The notes beneath the pieces were generated by a model. That model was given only the letters and a program-made list of their open reading frames with translations. It ran no database searches and was not told the DNA's origin. 55,442 bases of DNA from Allobosea sp. TND4EK4 (GTDB taxonomy: Bacteria > Pseudomonadota > Alphaproteobacteria > Rhizobiales > Beijerinckiaceae). Of the stretch, positions 7,773 through 16,983 are shown piece by piece (within the stretch, counting starts at the first letter, position 1; each line of letters opens with the position of its first letter). The stretch lies in the NCBI RefSeq assembly GCF_900156025.1, contig NZ_FTMO01000021.1, positions 1-55,442 on the forward strand. Direction: 5' to 3'. A program made the translations under genes and the position numbers.

Positions 7773-8483
7773 TCAATCGAGCCCGAGGAACTTCGCGCCG
7801 AACTCCGGGTCGCCCAGCAGGCGCTCGCGCGTGCCGTCGAAGGCGTTGCGGCCGTTCTCGATGACATAGGCGCGGTCGACGAAGTCGAGGGCGCGGTGGA
7901 TGTTCTGCTCGACCAGAAGGATCGTCACGCCGCTTTCGGCGACGCGCCGGAGCGCGTCCATCACGTCGTAGATCACAAGCGGCGCGACGCCGAGGAAGGG
8001 CTCGTCGAGCAGCAGGAGCCTGGGCTTCGACATCAGGGCCCGGCCGATGGCGACCATCTGCTGCTGGCCCCCCGACAATTCGCCGGCATGCTGGCCAGCC
8101 TTCTCGCGCAGGATCGGAAACAGTTCGAGGATATGCTCCAGCGTCCGCCGCAGATCCGACCGCGCATGCCGCAGATAGGCACCCATCTCGAGATTCTCCC
8201 GGACCGTCATCTCCGGGAAGAGGCGCCGTCCCTCCGGCACCAGTGCGATTCCCTGCGCGACGTTCTCGGCCGGCGGGCGCCCGGCGATGGGCTGCCCGTC
8301 GAAGGTGATCGCGCCGGACTGGGGCGGATACAGTCCCTGGATCGCGCCCAATGTCGTGGTCTTCCCGGCGCCGTTGGCGCCGAGTAGGCCGACCTTCTCG
8401 CCAACCTGGATGTCGAGGCTGACATCCCAGATGGCACGCATCTTGCCGTGGTCCACGACGATGCGGTCGAGGCTGAGCATCAA
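7773..8483 (-). CDS. livF: ABC importer ATP-binding protein LivF-type
   Basis: A 236-residue branched-chain-amino-acid-type ABC ATPase. Walker A GANGAGKTT is near residue 35, the signature LSGGQQQMVAIGRAL near residue 138, and Walker B LLLLDEPFLGVAP follows directly. The LGVAP segment after Walker B is characteristic of LivF. Its start overlaps the stop of the fused livM-livG gene by four bases. With the fused permease-ATPase, LivH and the binding protein it forms a complete HAAT importer; in catabolic clusters such importers commonly carry aromatic acids rather than amino acids. Confidence 0.93.
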   Translation of the reverse strand: MMLSLDRIVVDHGKMRAIWDVSLDIQVGEKVGLLGANGAGKTTTLGAIQGLYPPQSGAITFDGQPIAGRPPAENVAQGIALVPEGRRLFPEMTVRENLEMGAYLRHARSDLRRTLEHILELFPILREKAGQHAGELSGGQQQMVAIGRALMSKPRLLLLDEPFLGVAPLVIYDVMDALRRVAESGVTILLVEQNIHRALDFVDRAYVIENGRNAFDGTRERLLGDPEFGAKFLGLD

Positions 8484-10288
8484 TGGCCCTCCTTGCTCGC
8501 CACCTGGCCGAGATAAGCGGCGAGCACGCGCTCGTCCTTGACGGCCTCTGCCAGGGGGGCGTCCGCGATCACCTGCCCCTGCTCCAGCACGATCAGCCGG
8601 TCGACGACTTGCGCGAGTGCCGAGAAGATGTGTTCCACCCAGATGACGGTGATGCCGTAGACCTCGCGGATATCGCGGATATGCTCCACGAAGCGGCGGA
8701 TCTCGGAGGGCGTCAGGCCGGATGCGACCTCGTCGACGAGCAGCAGCTTCGGATGCAGCGCGAGCGCGCGGGCCAGCTCGAGGCTCTTCTTTTCCTGCAG
8801 GCTGAGCGAGTCCGCTCTCTGGTCGAGACGGTCCCCCAGCCCCACGAAGGCGGCATAGCTTGCGGCTTCCGACAGGGCGTCGGGGAGAGCCGGGCCGCCG
8901 GGGCGGAAGGTTGCCGCGATCGCGACGTTCTCCGCGACCGTCAGGTCACCGAAGGGGCGCGGGTTCTGGAAGGAGCGGCCGACGCCCACGGCGGAGACCT
9001 GGTCGCGGCGCAGGCCGGCGAGGTTGCGCCCGTCGAAGATCAGCTCGCCCGTCGGTTCGTAGACCTTCGAGATGCAGTTGAAGAGCGTCGTCTTGCCCGA
9101 GCCGTTGGCCCCCACGAGGCCGACGATCTCGCCCTGCCGGATGGTGATGTCGACATTGTTGACTGCGATGTTGCCGCCGAAGGCTTTCGTCAGCCCCCGG
9201 CAGACTAGCAGCTCGGATGACGGGGAGGGCTTGCGCTCCGGCAGGGGCAGCCGCGTGGTGCTCGTGCTGCGGGAGGGCTCTTGCCTGTCCAGATGGATCT
9301 CGCGCGACAGGAAGCGCAGCGCCGGCAACGAGCGGACGAGCCGGGAGCGCAACAATCCTCCGGGCATGAAGCGCCCGATCATGAGGATGATGAGACCGTA
9401 CACCGTGGCGTGGAGCATGGTCATGTTGACGAGCAGCGCCTGCTGGATGCTGAACAGGAGGGCGACGCCGATCATCGGACCCCATAGCAGGCCGGAGCCG
9501 CCGAAAAGCGCCATGGCGACCGGCACGAGCGCGACATTGAGGCCGAAGACCGTCGGCGGATCGATGTAGCTGAGCTGCCAGGCATGCACCGCGCCCGCCA
9601 GGGACGCCGCCGCCGCCGACAGCACCATCACGCCGAGCTTGGCCGGGAAGATGCGGATGCCGACGACCTCGGCCGCCTGCTCGTCGTTGCGGATACTCTT
9701 CAGGGCGTAGCCGAAGCGCGAGCGCGCCAGCACGACGGTGAGCGCAAAGGTGCAGGCCGCGATCGCCAGCGCCGTATAGAAGGCCTGCGAAAGCACGTAT
9801 TTCGGCGGCAGGACGACGCCGTCGGCGCCGCCGGTCAGCCGCACGAGGTTGAATGCCAGAAGTTCGGACAGGGGGAGGATCGCCAGGGTCGCGAAGGCGA
9901 AATAGTCGCCTTTCAGCCGAAACAGCGGGAAGGACAGGATCGCGGCGACCGTCGAGACGACCGCGATCGCCATGACGAAGCACAGGGGCGCTGGAACGCC
10001 GGCGGCAAGCGCGATGCTGAAGGCATAGGCGCCGATGCCGTAATAGGCGAAATGCCCGAGATTGACGTAGCCGGCGAGGCCGCCGACCCAGTCCCAGCTC
10101 TGCGCGAGGATGAAGGATACGAGCAGGGTGAAGATCAGGCTCGTAACGTAGGGAACGCCCAGCAGCGGCACCAGCGCGATCGCACCGACGCACAGCGTTG
10201 CGACGATGGCGCCGACGAACGGAGCGGGTCTGCGCGCGGCAGCCGCCGAGGCGCCGATGGCGGCGACGGGATCGTTGACGCGCGACAT
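8480..10288 (-). CDS. fused LivM permease - LivG ATPase
   Basis: A 602-residue protein starting MSRVNDPVAAIG. Residues about 30-330 are a LivM-type inner-membrane permease with many hydrophobic helices and the family segment GYVNLGHFAYYGIGAYAF. After a hydrophilic linker rich in Arg, Ser and Pro, residues about 358-602 are a LivG-type ATPase with Walker A GANGSGKTT, the signature LSLQEKKSLELARAL and Walker B LLLVDEVASGLTP. The signature is a degenerate form of LSGGQ, as is usual in LivG. The start at 10288 overlaps the livH stop (ATGA) and is preceded by GAGGAAGG. Such LivMG fusions are known in Proteobacteria. Confidence 0.92.
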   Translation of the reverse strand: MSRVNDPVAAIGASAAAARRPAPFVGAIVATLCVGAIALVPLLGVPYVTSLIFTLLVSFILAQSWDWVGGLAGYVNLGHFAYYGIGAYAFSIALAAGVPAPLCFVMAIAVVSTVAAILSFPLFRLKGDYFAFATLAILPLSELLAFNLVRLTGGADGVVLPPKYVLSQAFYTALAIAACTFALTVVLARSRFGYALKSIRNDEQAAEVVGIRIFPAKLGVMVLSAAAASLAGAVHAWQLSYIDPPTVFGLNVALVPVAMALFGGSGLLWGPMIGVALLFSIQQALLVNMTMLHATVYGLIILMIGRFMPGGLLRSRLVRSLPALRFLSREIHLDRQEPSRSTSTTRLPLPERKPSPSSELLVCRGLTKAFGGNIAVNNVDITIRQGEIVGLVGANGSGKTTLFNCISKVYEPTGELIFDGRNLAGLRRDQVSAVGVGRSFQNPRPFGDLTVAENVAIAATFRPGGPALPDALSEAASYAAFVGLGDRLDQRADSLSLQEKKSLELARALALHPKLLLVDEVASGLTPSEIRRFVEHIRDIREVYGITVIWVEHIFSALAQVVDRLIVLEQGQVIADAPLAEAVKDERVLAAYLGQVASKEGH

Positions 10289-11175
10289 CACGCCTTCCTC
10301 GTATTGCCGAAGCCGTTGGGGAAGGCGACGAGGATGATGAGGAGCAGCGTGATCGACAGGGCCGGCGCCCATTCCGGAGCCCAGAAGAAGGCCGTGAAGG
10401 CCTCGGCGACGCCGAGGAACAGGCCTGCCGCCAGCGCTCCGACGAGATTGCCGATGCCGCCGAGGACGATGATGGTGAAGGCCTTCACGGTGAGGCTGAA
10501 GCCGGTATACGGATCGACGGGGTAGACCATCGCGTAGAGTACGCCCGCGATCGCCGCGAGCGCGGTCCCGAGCCCGAAGGTGATGCCGTGGATCGCGCGT
10601 GAGCGGACGCCGCAGATCGTCGCCCCGACATGATCCTGCGTCACAGCCCTGACCGCCCGCCCGTACCAGGAGCGGGTCAGAACCAGTTGCAGGACGACGG
10701 TCAGGAGCGCGATGCCGGCGAGCATCCAGGCTTGCGAGACCGGGATCAGCACATCGCCGATCTCGATCACGTCCGACCGCAGCGGAATGTTGCGCGGCCG
10801 CGGCCCGGCCAGCGTGGCGGCGACGTCGCCGATGACGATCAGGGCTCCGACGGTGGTCAGAACGGTGCCCACCGAGGCCTCGAAGTGATTGCGCCGCTTC
10901 AGCGGCGCAAGCAGGAGATCGTGGAATCCCCAGCCGAACAGGAAGAAGGCCAGCGCCAGCCCGGTGATGATGGCGACCAGCGCAAGCGGGCTCGCGCCGA
11001 GTGCGCCATAGAGGATGCTGGCGAGCACGCCCGCGATCGCCAGCAGCGTGCCGTGCGAGAAATTCAGGATCCGCGCGACGCCGTAGATCAGCGACAGACC
11101 GAAGGCGAAGAGCGCGTAGAGCCCTCCGATCAGAACGCCGCCTATGGCGATCTGGGCGAGAATGTCGAGCGGCAT
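10288..11175 (-). CDS. livH: ABC importer permease LivH-type
   Basis: A 295-residue inner-membrane permease starting MPLDILAQIAIGGVLIGGLY. It has about eight hydrophobic helices and the LivH hallmark LNFSHGTLLAIAG. The open frame extends further upstream, but the start at 11175 gives the normal family N-terminus and leaves 25 bases to the stop of the binding-protein gene. It pairs with the LivM part of the fused gene downstream, overlapping it by one codon. Confidence 0.93.
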   Translation of the reverse strand: MPLDILAQIAIGGVLIGGLYALFAFGLSLIYGVARILNFSHGTLLAIAGVLASILYGALGASPLALVAIITGLALAFFLFGWGFHDLLLAPLKRRNHFEASVGTVLTTVGALIVIGDVAATLAGPRPRNIPLRSDVIEIGDVLIPVSQAWMLAGIALLTVVLQLVLTRSWYGRAVRAVTQDHVGATICGVRSRAIHGITFGLGTALAAIAGVLYAMVYPVDPYTGFSLTVKAFTIIVLGGIGNLVGALAAGLFLGVAEAFTAFFWAPEWAPALSITLLLIILVAFPNGFGNTRKA

Positions 11176-11200
11176 CGCAGCGATTCCCCGGTGCGCCGTA

Positions 11201-12403
11201 TCAGTTCCAGCTCGGCGCAGGCCAGACGGCCTTGCCGGTCTGCTGCGGCCAGACGACAACGACCTTGCCGTTCTGAATCTGGATCGTGTACGCGCCGTTG
11301 CTGGTGGGGAACCCCTTGTCGTCAAAGACGATCGGCCCGGGAGGCGACTCGAAGGTGCCGTTGGTCAGCGCCTCCCGCACCTTCTCGCGGTCGACCGCGC
11401 CGGCCTTCTCTATGGCCTGGACCATGACCAGATAGGAGCCGATGCGCGCCATGGTGAAGATCGACTCGAACATGTCGACCTTCGAGCGTTCCAGCACGCG
11501 GCCGACCAGTTCGCTGTGCTTGCCGCCGACGCCCGGATACCAGGCGAGCTCGCCGGTCATTCCCTCGATATCCTTGCCGACCTGGCGCGCCAGGGAGCCG
11601 GTCAGCATGGTGTGATGAACGCCCATCGCCTTGACGCGCTGCTGGCGCATCTGCTGGACCAGCGGGGCCGAAACGTTGTCGAAGGACGCGATGTAGACGA
11701 TGTCGGGCCGCGCCGCCCGGATCTTCAGGATGATGGCCGAGAAGTCTTTGGCGTCCGCCGGAAAGGTCTCCTTGCCGACGACCTTGATGCCTTGCTCTTC
11801 GGCCTTCGGCGCCCAGAAATCGGTGATGCCCTTCATCACCGGGTTGTCGTGGGTGACGAAGAAGATCGTCCTCGGCTTCGGATCGGCCTGGGCCAGCATC
11901 TCGAAATAGCGCTGCGACCAGAGCGGCACGACGGGATAGGGCGTGCCCCACATGTATTTGAGGCCGCGGACATAGGCCGAAGGGGTCGCGACGTTGGCGG
12001 CCACGATCGGGATCTTGTGACGTTCCGCGACCGTGGGAACGGGCAGGCCGAGAGAGGTCCAGTCCGGCCCCACGAAAAAATCGACGTTGTCGACCGACGC
12101 CATTTTCTCGTAGAGCGAGACGGCGGTCGAGGGGTTCGACTGATCGTCGTAGATCACGATCTTGACCGGGATCTTCTTGCCGCAGGAGGCGACGTTGACC
12201 CCGCCCTGCTTGTTGATCTCGTCGAAGAAGTTCTCCGTCATCGCCTTCCAGTTGTCGGTCAGCGTCGAGAACGGCCCGGTCTCGGAAATGGTCGTGCCGA
12301 GCAGGATCGGCTCGTCGCAGGACCCGACCTTCGCCTGGGCCGGGCTGAGGAACGCCAACAGCCCGAACATGGTCGCCGATATGGAAAGCGCTGGTCTGAT
12401 CAT
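11201..12403 (-). CDS. periplasmic ABC substrate-binding protein (Liv/amide type)
   Basis: A 400-residue type I periplasmic binding protein. The start at 12403 has GGAGG upstream and gives a Sec signal peptide with a cleavage-like SPAQAKVG near residue 24. The mature protein starts CDEPILLGTTISETGPFST and carries the Peripla_BP_6 pattern (NWKAMTENFFDEINKQGGV, IYDDQSNPSTAVSLYEKM). It is the first gene of the importer operon and is divergent from ubiD. An aromatic or short-chain carboxylate ligand is inferred from the neighbours. The two Cys residues of the mature N-terminal part could form a disulphide. Confidence 0.92.
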   Translation of the reverse strand: MIRPALSISATMFGLLAFLSPAQAKVGSCDEPILLGTTISETGPFSTLTDNWKAMTENFFDEINKQGGVNVASCGKKIPVKIVIYDDQSNPSTAVSLYEKMASVDNVDFFVGPDWTSLGLPVPTVAERHKIPIVAANVATPSAYVRGLKYMWGTPYPVVPLWSQRYFEMLAQADPKPRTIFFVTHDNPVMKGITDFWAPKAEEQGIKVVGKETFPADAKDFSAIILKIRAARPDIVYIASFDNVSAPLVQQMRQQRVKAMGVHHTMLTGSLARQVGKDIEGMTGELAWYPGVGGKHSELVGRVLERSKVDMFESIFTMARIGSYLVMVQAIEKAGAVDREKVREALTNGTFESPPGPIVFDDKGFPTSNGAYTIQIQNGKVVVVWPQQTGKAVWPAPSWN

Positions 12404-12877
12404 TGCTCGATTTCCTCCGAAGCACGCGGTTTTCCGCATCTTTGGGCCGAATAGAGCGATCAGCAGTCGTCTTGGCCAATATGGAATGTTGATGCCCTTA
12501 TCTGCCCGGATGATACTTGGGCGAAGCCGATTGAAGTGCCTCGCCATATCCCAACCGGCCTCTGACGAAGCCCGGCAACACGTTTCGCTCAGGGTGCCCG
12601 GTCGGACGGCGGCCGTGCGGTCCGCGCGCGGCAGCGCGATCCAGGCTCCGCGTCCCTCGGGCGACTCGGCTATCATGTGATAGCGGCCGCTTCCGTCATC
12701 ATCCGCCGTGATGCCGGGAATAACGACAAAATATTACCGCCGAGGGCGGAGGCCACCTACGGTTTCCGGCATGGATCCTCGTTCGCCGGCTTTGGTCGCC
12801 AGAGATGGTTCGCATAGTCTGCGCCGGAAAAACCGCGAGCCGGGGCTCGGCTGGCACGCGCCATGGGTGAAGCGTCA
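12404..12877. promoter_or_regulatory. divergent promoter region, importer operon / ubiD
   Basis: This 474-base gap between divergent starts contains no convincing gene. At 12670-12683 there is a 14-bp dyad CTATCATGTGATAG. Its core ATCATGTGAT recurs in similar form upstream of the LysR gene (17914-17928), and CTATC/GATAG elements recur upstream of the aldehyde dehydrogenase (16947-16983). This makes it a candidate operator for the LysR protein encoded at 16982-17902. The assignment is inference from motif sharing. Confidence 0.5.
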
Positions 12878-14281
12878 ATGTCTCAAGTCTCTTCCGCCGC
12901 CCCTTCGCCCGTATTCACCCTGCGGGACTGGCTCGACCGGCTCGCCGGCAACGATCGTTTGGCCGTGGCGAAGCCCGGCATCGGGCTCGTGCACGAGGTC
13001 GCGGCGGTGGCGAACCGGCTGGACGGGCGCAAGGCGAGCTTCTTCCCGCGGCCCGGCGGCCATCACGGCTCGGTCGTCTCCGGGCTGGTGTCGAGCCGGG
13101 CCTGGATGGCCGAGGCGCTGGGCGTCTCGCAAGGCGAGCTGGTGCGTCATTTCCAGAAGGCCGCCGCCAATCCGCTGCCACTGAACGAGGTGGCGGACGC
13201 ACCGTGCCAGACTGTAGTGCACGACCGCGACATCGACATCCTGAAGCTGATGCCGGTGCCGACGCTGAACGAGCATGACAGTGGGCCCTATGTCTCAGCC
13301 GGGCTGATGATCTCGCACGACCCGGCGACCGGCGCGCAGAACGTCGCCATCCTGCGCTGCCAGATCAGCGGGCCGGACCGGATCGGCGTGCTGATCCTGC
13401 CCCGCCATACTGACCTGTTCTATCGCAATGCGGAGCAGGCGGGAGAGGGGCTGGAGGTGGCGCTGGTCGTGGGCGTCGATCCCGCGACGCTGCTGTCCTC
13501 GCAGGCGATCGTCGCCGCAGGTCAGGACGAGCTGGAGATCGCCGGCGCGCTGGTCGGGCGGCCACTCGACGTCGTGCGTTGCAAGACCAACCGCGTGCTC
13601 GTGCCGGCCGAGGCCGAGATCGTGATCGAGGGGCGCATCCTGCTGCGAACCCGCGAGCCCGAAGGGCCTTTCGGCGAGTTTCCGCAATATTACGGGGAGC
13701 GCGCCGACCGGCACGTCATGCATGTCGATGCGGTGACGCATCGCGAGAAGCCGATCTTCCACACCATCGTCGGCGGCGGGCTCGAGCATCTTCTGCTCGG
13801 CGCGATACCGCGCGAGGCGACGATCCTGGCGACCTTGCAGCGCAGCTTCCCGAACGTGCAGGATGTCCACCTCGCGCTCGGCGGCGTCGGCCGCTACCAT
13901 CTCTACGTCAAGCTGAAGCAGACCCAGACCGGCGAGGCGAAGAATGTGCTGCTCGGTGCCTTTGCCGCGCATTACGACATCAAGCATGCGGTGGTGGTCG
14001 ACACGGATGTCGACATCCACGATCCGCAGGAGGTCGAGTGGGCAATCGCGACCCGCTTCCAGGCCGATCGCGACCTCGTGGTGATCTCGCATTCGCAGGG
14101 CTCGAAGCTCGATCCGTCGACCGAAGGCGGCGTCGGCGCCAAGATGGGCCTCGACGCCACCATCCCCCTCGACGCGCCCGAGATGAAGTTCAAGCGCATC
14201 CGCGTTCCCGGCCAGGCCGAGGTGGATATCGACGTCGTGATCGCGTCGGGCTCCGACTGGCGCGGGGCGCTGGAACGGTAG
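12878..14281 (+). CDS. UbiD-family decarboxylase (prenylated-FMN dependent)
   Basis: A 467-residue UbiD-family protein. The N-terminal part carries LHEVAAVANRLDG-like and DNKAxFF-like motifs (GRKASFFPRPGG), the middle carries the Arg-containing nucleotide region (HDPATGAQNVAILRCQIS), and EGPFGEFPQYYGE near residue 260 supplies catalytic Glu residues. UbiD enzymes reversibly (de)carboxylate aromatic or alpha,beta-unsaturated acids with prenylated FMN made by UbiX, encoded nearby at 14812-15420. The start at 12878 is preferred to 12863 because GGTGAAG lies upstream at better spacing. Context points to catabolism of an aromatic acid, not ubiquinone synthesis. Confidence 0.9.
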   Translation: MSQVSSAAPSPVFTLRDWLDRLAGNDRLAVAKPGIGLVHEVAAVANRLDGRKASFFPRPGGHHGSVVSGLVSSRAWMAEALGVSQGELVRHFQKAAANPLPLNEVADAPCQTVVHDRDIDILKLMPVPTLNEHDSGPYVSAGLMISHDPATGAQNVAILRCQISGPDRIGVLILPRHTDLFYRNAEQAGEGLEVALVVGVDPATLLSSQAIVAAGQDELEIAGALVGRPLDVVRCKTNRVLVPAEAEIVIEGRILLRTREPEGPFGEFPQYYGERADRHVMHVDAVTHREKPIFHTIVGGGLEHLLLGAIPREATILATLQRSFPNVQDVHLALGGVGRYHLYVKLKQTQTGEAKNVLLGAFAAHYDIKHAVVVDTDVDIHDPQEVEWAIATRFQADRDLVVISHSQGSKLDPSTEGGVGAKMGLDATIPLDAPEMKFKRIRVPGQAEVDIDVVIASGSDWRGALER

Positions 14282-14296
14282 GCCGACGCGGCAAGC

Positions 14297-14815
14297 TCAG
14301 CTGCTTCGCGGCGTCGCGGCGATCTGGTCGGCGCAGGCGGCGACGATCGTGTCGAGCCATGCCTTCGAGGCGGCGTCTATCGGGGCACACGGCAGGCAGG
14401 CGGCGAGATTGCCGGCGACGAGCGTCTGATCGGCCGCCAGCCCGGAGGGAAAGCGCGCCTGCCTCCATTCGACCAGCATGTCGAGTTCGATCCGCTCGGC
14501 GGCCAGCTCGTCGATCCTGATGCGGTCGCGAAGGGTTGCGCCCTCCGGACGGGTCACCGCAGGGGAGGATTTCAACTGCGTTCGGATCGCCCTGAGTGGC
14601 AGGATCGCCTGCTCGCGCCAGGACCAAACCAGCGCGGCGGCGTCCGCCGCGCCTTCGGAGGAGAACACGACGCCCTCGCTCGCCAGCCAGCCGCCGAAGA
14701 GCAGCAGCACGATGTCGGCGCCATCGCGCTGCTGCAGCCGCAGGCAGGCGTCCTGTACGTCCGGGGCGGCATAAACCGCGCCGATGAAGCGCCAACAGCT
14801 CTCCTGCGCGCTCAT
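14297..14815 (-). CDS. TIGR02444/DUF2390-family protein
   Basis: A 172-residue protein resembling the TIGR02444 (DUF2390) family, which has a conserved N-terminal pattern FIGAVYAAPDVQDACLRLQQ and DGADIVLLLFGGWLA, here at about residues 10-48. Members are soluble, helical and of unknown function in proteobacteria. It overlaps the ubiX stop by four bases and lies convergent to ubiD, 15 bases from its stop. Its inclusion in a UbiX/aldehyde-dehydrogenase operon is unusual; coupling is by translation overlap. Confidence 0.7.
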   Translation of the reverse strand: MSAQESCWRFIGAVYAAPDVQDACLRLQQRDGADIVLLLFGGWLASEGVVFSSEGAADAAALVWSWREQAILPLRAIRTQLKSSPAVTRPEGATLRDRIRIDELAAERIELDMLVEWRQARFPSGLAADQTLVAGNLAACLPCAPIDAASKAWLDTIVAACADQIAATPRSS

Positions 14816-15420
14816 GCCTCGCTTACGCGGCGGCGCGGCTTCGGGCCGACCGCCTCGCCCCAGCGCCTGACCGTGCCGGCCTCGATGCCGAACAGGTCGA
14901 GCATGCGACCGACACTGTGGTCGACCATCTCGTCGATGGTGCCGGGCCGGACATAGAAGGCGGGCACCGGCGGGGCGATGATCGCGCCCATTTCCGAGAG
15001 CTGCGTCATCGAGCGCAGATGGCCGGTATGGAGCGGCGTTTCGCGCACCATCAGCACGAGCCGGCGCCGCTCCTTCAGCACCACGTCTGCCGCGCGGCTG
15101 AGTAGGCCCGAGGTCACCCCGGTCGCGATCTCCGACATCGAGCGGATCGAGCAGGGCGCGACCAGCATGCCAAGCGTGCGGAACGAGCCAGACGAGATCG
15201 CCGCGCCGATATCCTGCTGCGCATGAACGACATCGGCCATTGCCTTAACCTGCGCGATCTTGAGATCCGTCTCGTGCGCCAGCGTGATCTCGGCCGAGCG
15301 CGACATCACGAGATGCGTCTCAACACCGGCCGCGCGCAGCAATGCGAGCGCGCGCACGCCGTAGATGACGCCCGACGCACCCGAGATGCCGACGATCACA
15401 CGTTGCCTTGCACCGCTCAT
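14812..15420 (-). CDS. ubiX: flavin prenyltransferase UbiX
   Basis: A 202-residue UbiX/Pad1-family flavoprotein starting MSGARQRVIVGISGASGVIY. Motifs GISGASGVIYG (FMN/phosphate binding), ISSGSFRTLGMLVAPCSIRSMSEIATG and ERRRLVLMVRETPLHTGHL are all present. It transfers a dimethylallyl group to FMN, producing the prenyl-FMN cofactor required by UbiD. The start overlaps the aldehyde dehydrogenase stop (ATGA) and the end overlaps the TIGR02444 gene. A much longer upstream open frame on the same strand lies within the aldehyde dehydrogenase gene and is not used. Confidence 0.95.
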   Translation of the reverse strand: MSGARQRVIVGISGASGVIYGVRALALLRAAGVETHLVMSRSAEITLAHETDLKIAQVKAMADVVHAQQDIGAAISSGSFRTLGMLVAPCSIRSMSEIATGVTSGLLSRAADVVLKERRRLVLMVRETPLHTGHLRSMTQLSEMGAIIAPPVPAFYVRPGTIDEMVDHSVGRMLDLFGIEAGTVRRWGEAVGPKPRRRVSEA

Positions 15421-16886
15421 GAAGCTGTGAGGGCCGGGACGACCCCGGCATTGAGATAGATGTGCTTGAGTTCCGTGAAATCGGCGAGCCCGTCGAAGCC
15501 GTGCAGACGCCCGAGGCCGCTCTGGCGATAGCCGCCGGTTTCGGCCTCTGCGAAGAGCTTGTTGTGGTCGTTGATCCAGACCGTGCCGTTGCGCAATGCG
15601 CGCGCGATCCGCATGGCGCGCGAGACGTCGCGGGTCCAGACGCTGGCCGATAGCCCGAACACGGTGTCGTTGGTCTTCGCGACGGCTTCGGCCTCGCTTT
15701 CGAAGCGTTCGAGCACCAGTAGCGGCCCAAAGATCTCTTCCTGGGTGAAGAACGCCTTGGTGTCGGTATGGGCGACGATCGACGGTGTCAGATAGGCGCC
15801 CTCCGCGAGCACGCCGCCCGGCACCGAGCCGCGCAGCACGACCTCGTCGGCAAGATCGAACGCTTCCTCGATACGCGCCCCGACCTTGTCGCGCGTGGCA
15901 TGGTCGATGAGCGGGCCGATCTGCGTCGCGGCATCCAGCCCCGGCCCCACTCTGAGCGCGGACAGCGCCGCGCGCAGGGCCGCCTTCATTTCCCCGTAGC
16001 GCGAGGCATGCACCAGCACGCGCCGCGCCGCAGTGCATTGCTGGCCGGAGATGATGGTGGCGGCCGCCGCGATCTGCGGCGCGATCGCGGCGACATCGAT
16101 ATCCTCGAAGACCACGCAGCAGGATTTGCCGCCGAGCTCGAGGGAGAGCTTCTTCATCGTTGGCGCGGCCGCAGCCATGATCGCCTTGCCGGTTTGGGTC
16201 GAGCCCGTAAAGCTCAGCACGTCAACATCGTCGGAGAGAGCCATCTCCTGCGCCGCTTCGTGGCCGGTCTCGGCGACCATGTTGCAAACGCCCGCCGGTG
16301 CGCCCGCCTTGTCCAGCTCCTGCAGGAAGGCGGCGGTGAACAGCGTGGTCTGCGGCGCGGGCTTGACGATCGCCGTGCAGCCGACGGCGAGGGCCGGAGC
16401 CAGCGAACGCACGAGCAGCACAGCCGGCGCGTTCCACGGCACGATGATCGCGGCGACGCCGGCGGGCTCGCGCAGCATGGTCGAGAACACGCCCGGCTCC
16501 ACTTCCAGCACATGGCCGGGGACATGGCGGGCAAGGCCGGCATAGTAGCGGATCTCTGAGATGGCGCCCCCCATTTCGCCCCGGGACTGGGCGATGGCCT
16601 TACCATTCTCCCACGTCAGGAGACGGGCGAGTTCGTCCTTTCGCGCGTCCAGCCGCGCCGCCCAGGCCAGCAAGACGTCCTGCCGCAGGCGCGGGTTCTG
16701 CGACCATGCGGGGTCGAGGAAGGCGCGCTTGGCGGCGGCGATAGCGGCTCGCGCCTCGGCCCGCCCACCGGCGGCGAAACGGCCGAGGGCCTGGCCGGTG
16801 GCAGGATCGATGCTCTCGGCGAGGGCGCCGTCCTGCGAGGGCAGCCATTCGCCGGCAATCCAGTGCAGGGCAGTTTCGATCGTCAT
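15417..16886 (-). CDS. aldehyde dehydrogenase family protein
   Basis: A 489-residue NAD(P)-dependent aldehyde dehydrogenase. It has the motif IIVPWNAPAVLL for cofactor entry, the Glu-containing LELGGKS near residue 250, the catalytic Cys in ISGQQCTAARRV near residue 285, and EEIFGPLLVLERF followed by the FGLSASVWT segment. The start at 16886 is preceded by GAGG. It heads an operon with ubiX and the TIGR02444 gene, downstream of its probable LysR regulator. The product of the neighbouring pathway may be an aromatic or aliphatic aldehyde; specificity cannot be read from sequence. Confidence 0.93.
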   Translation of the reverse strand: MTIETALHWIAGEWLPSQDGALAESIDPATGQALGRFAAGGRAEARAAIAAAKRAFLDPAWSQNPRLRQDVLLAWAARLDARKDELARLLTWENGKAIAQSRGEMGGAISEIRYYAGLARHVPGHVLEVEPGVFSTMLREPAGVAAIIVPWNAPAVLLVRSLAPALAVGCTAIVKPAPQTTLFTAAFLQELDKAGAPAGVCNMVAETGHEAAQEMALSDDVDVLSFTGSTQTGKAIMAAAAPTMKKLSLELGGKSCCVVFEDIDVAAIAPQIAAAATIISGQQCTAARRVLVHASRYGEMKAALRAALSALRVGPGLDAATQIGPLIDHATRDKVGARIEEAFDLADEVVLRGSVPGGVLAEGAYLTPSIVAHTDTKAFFTQEEIFGPLLVLERFESEAEAVAKTNDTVFGLSASVWTRDVSRAMRIARALRNGTVWINDHNKLFAEAETGGYRQSGLGRLHGFDGLADFTELKHIYLNAGVVPALTAS

Positions 16887-16946
16887 TTCGGGCCTCACGC
16901 TCGCAATCCGGCAGATCAATCCGAACCGGATCGTAAAAGCGCAGCG

Positions 16947-16983
16947 CTATCAGCGATAATAGGGATAGGTGATATGGGCTATC
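16947..16983 (-). promoter_or_regulatory. candidate LysR operators upstream of aldehyde dehydrogenase
   Basis: Two imperfect dyads lie side by side: CTATCAGCGATAATAG at 16947-16962, and GATAG at 16964-16968 paired with CTATC at 16979-16983. They occupy the short gap before the aldehyde dehydrogenase start and run into the end of the LysR gene. The same CTATC/GATAG elements occur at 12670-12683. Confidence 0.4.

Noticed and set aside
12878..15420. Ubiquinone biosynthesis by the UbiD and UbiX pair
   Set aside because: The genes sit among an importer, aldehyde dehydrogenase and LysR regulator; a catabolic role is more likely.
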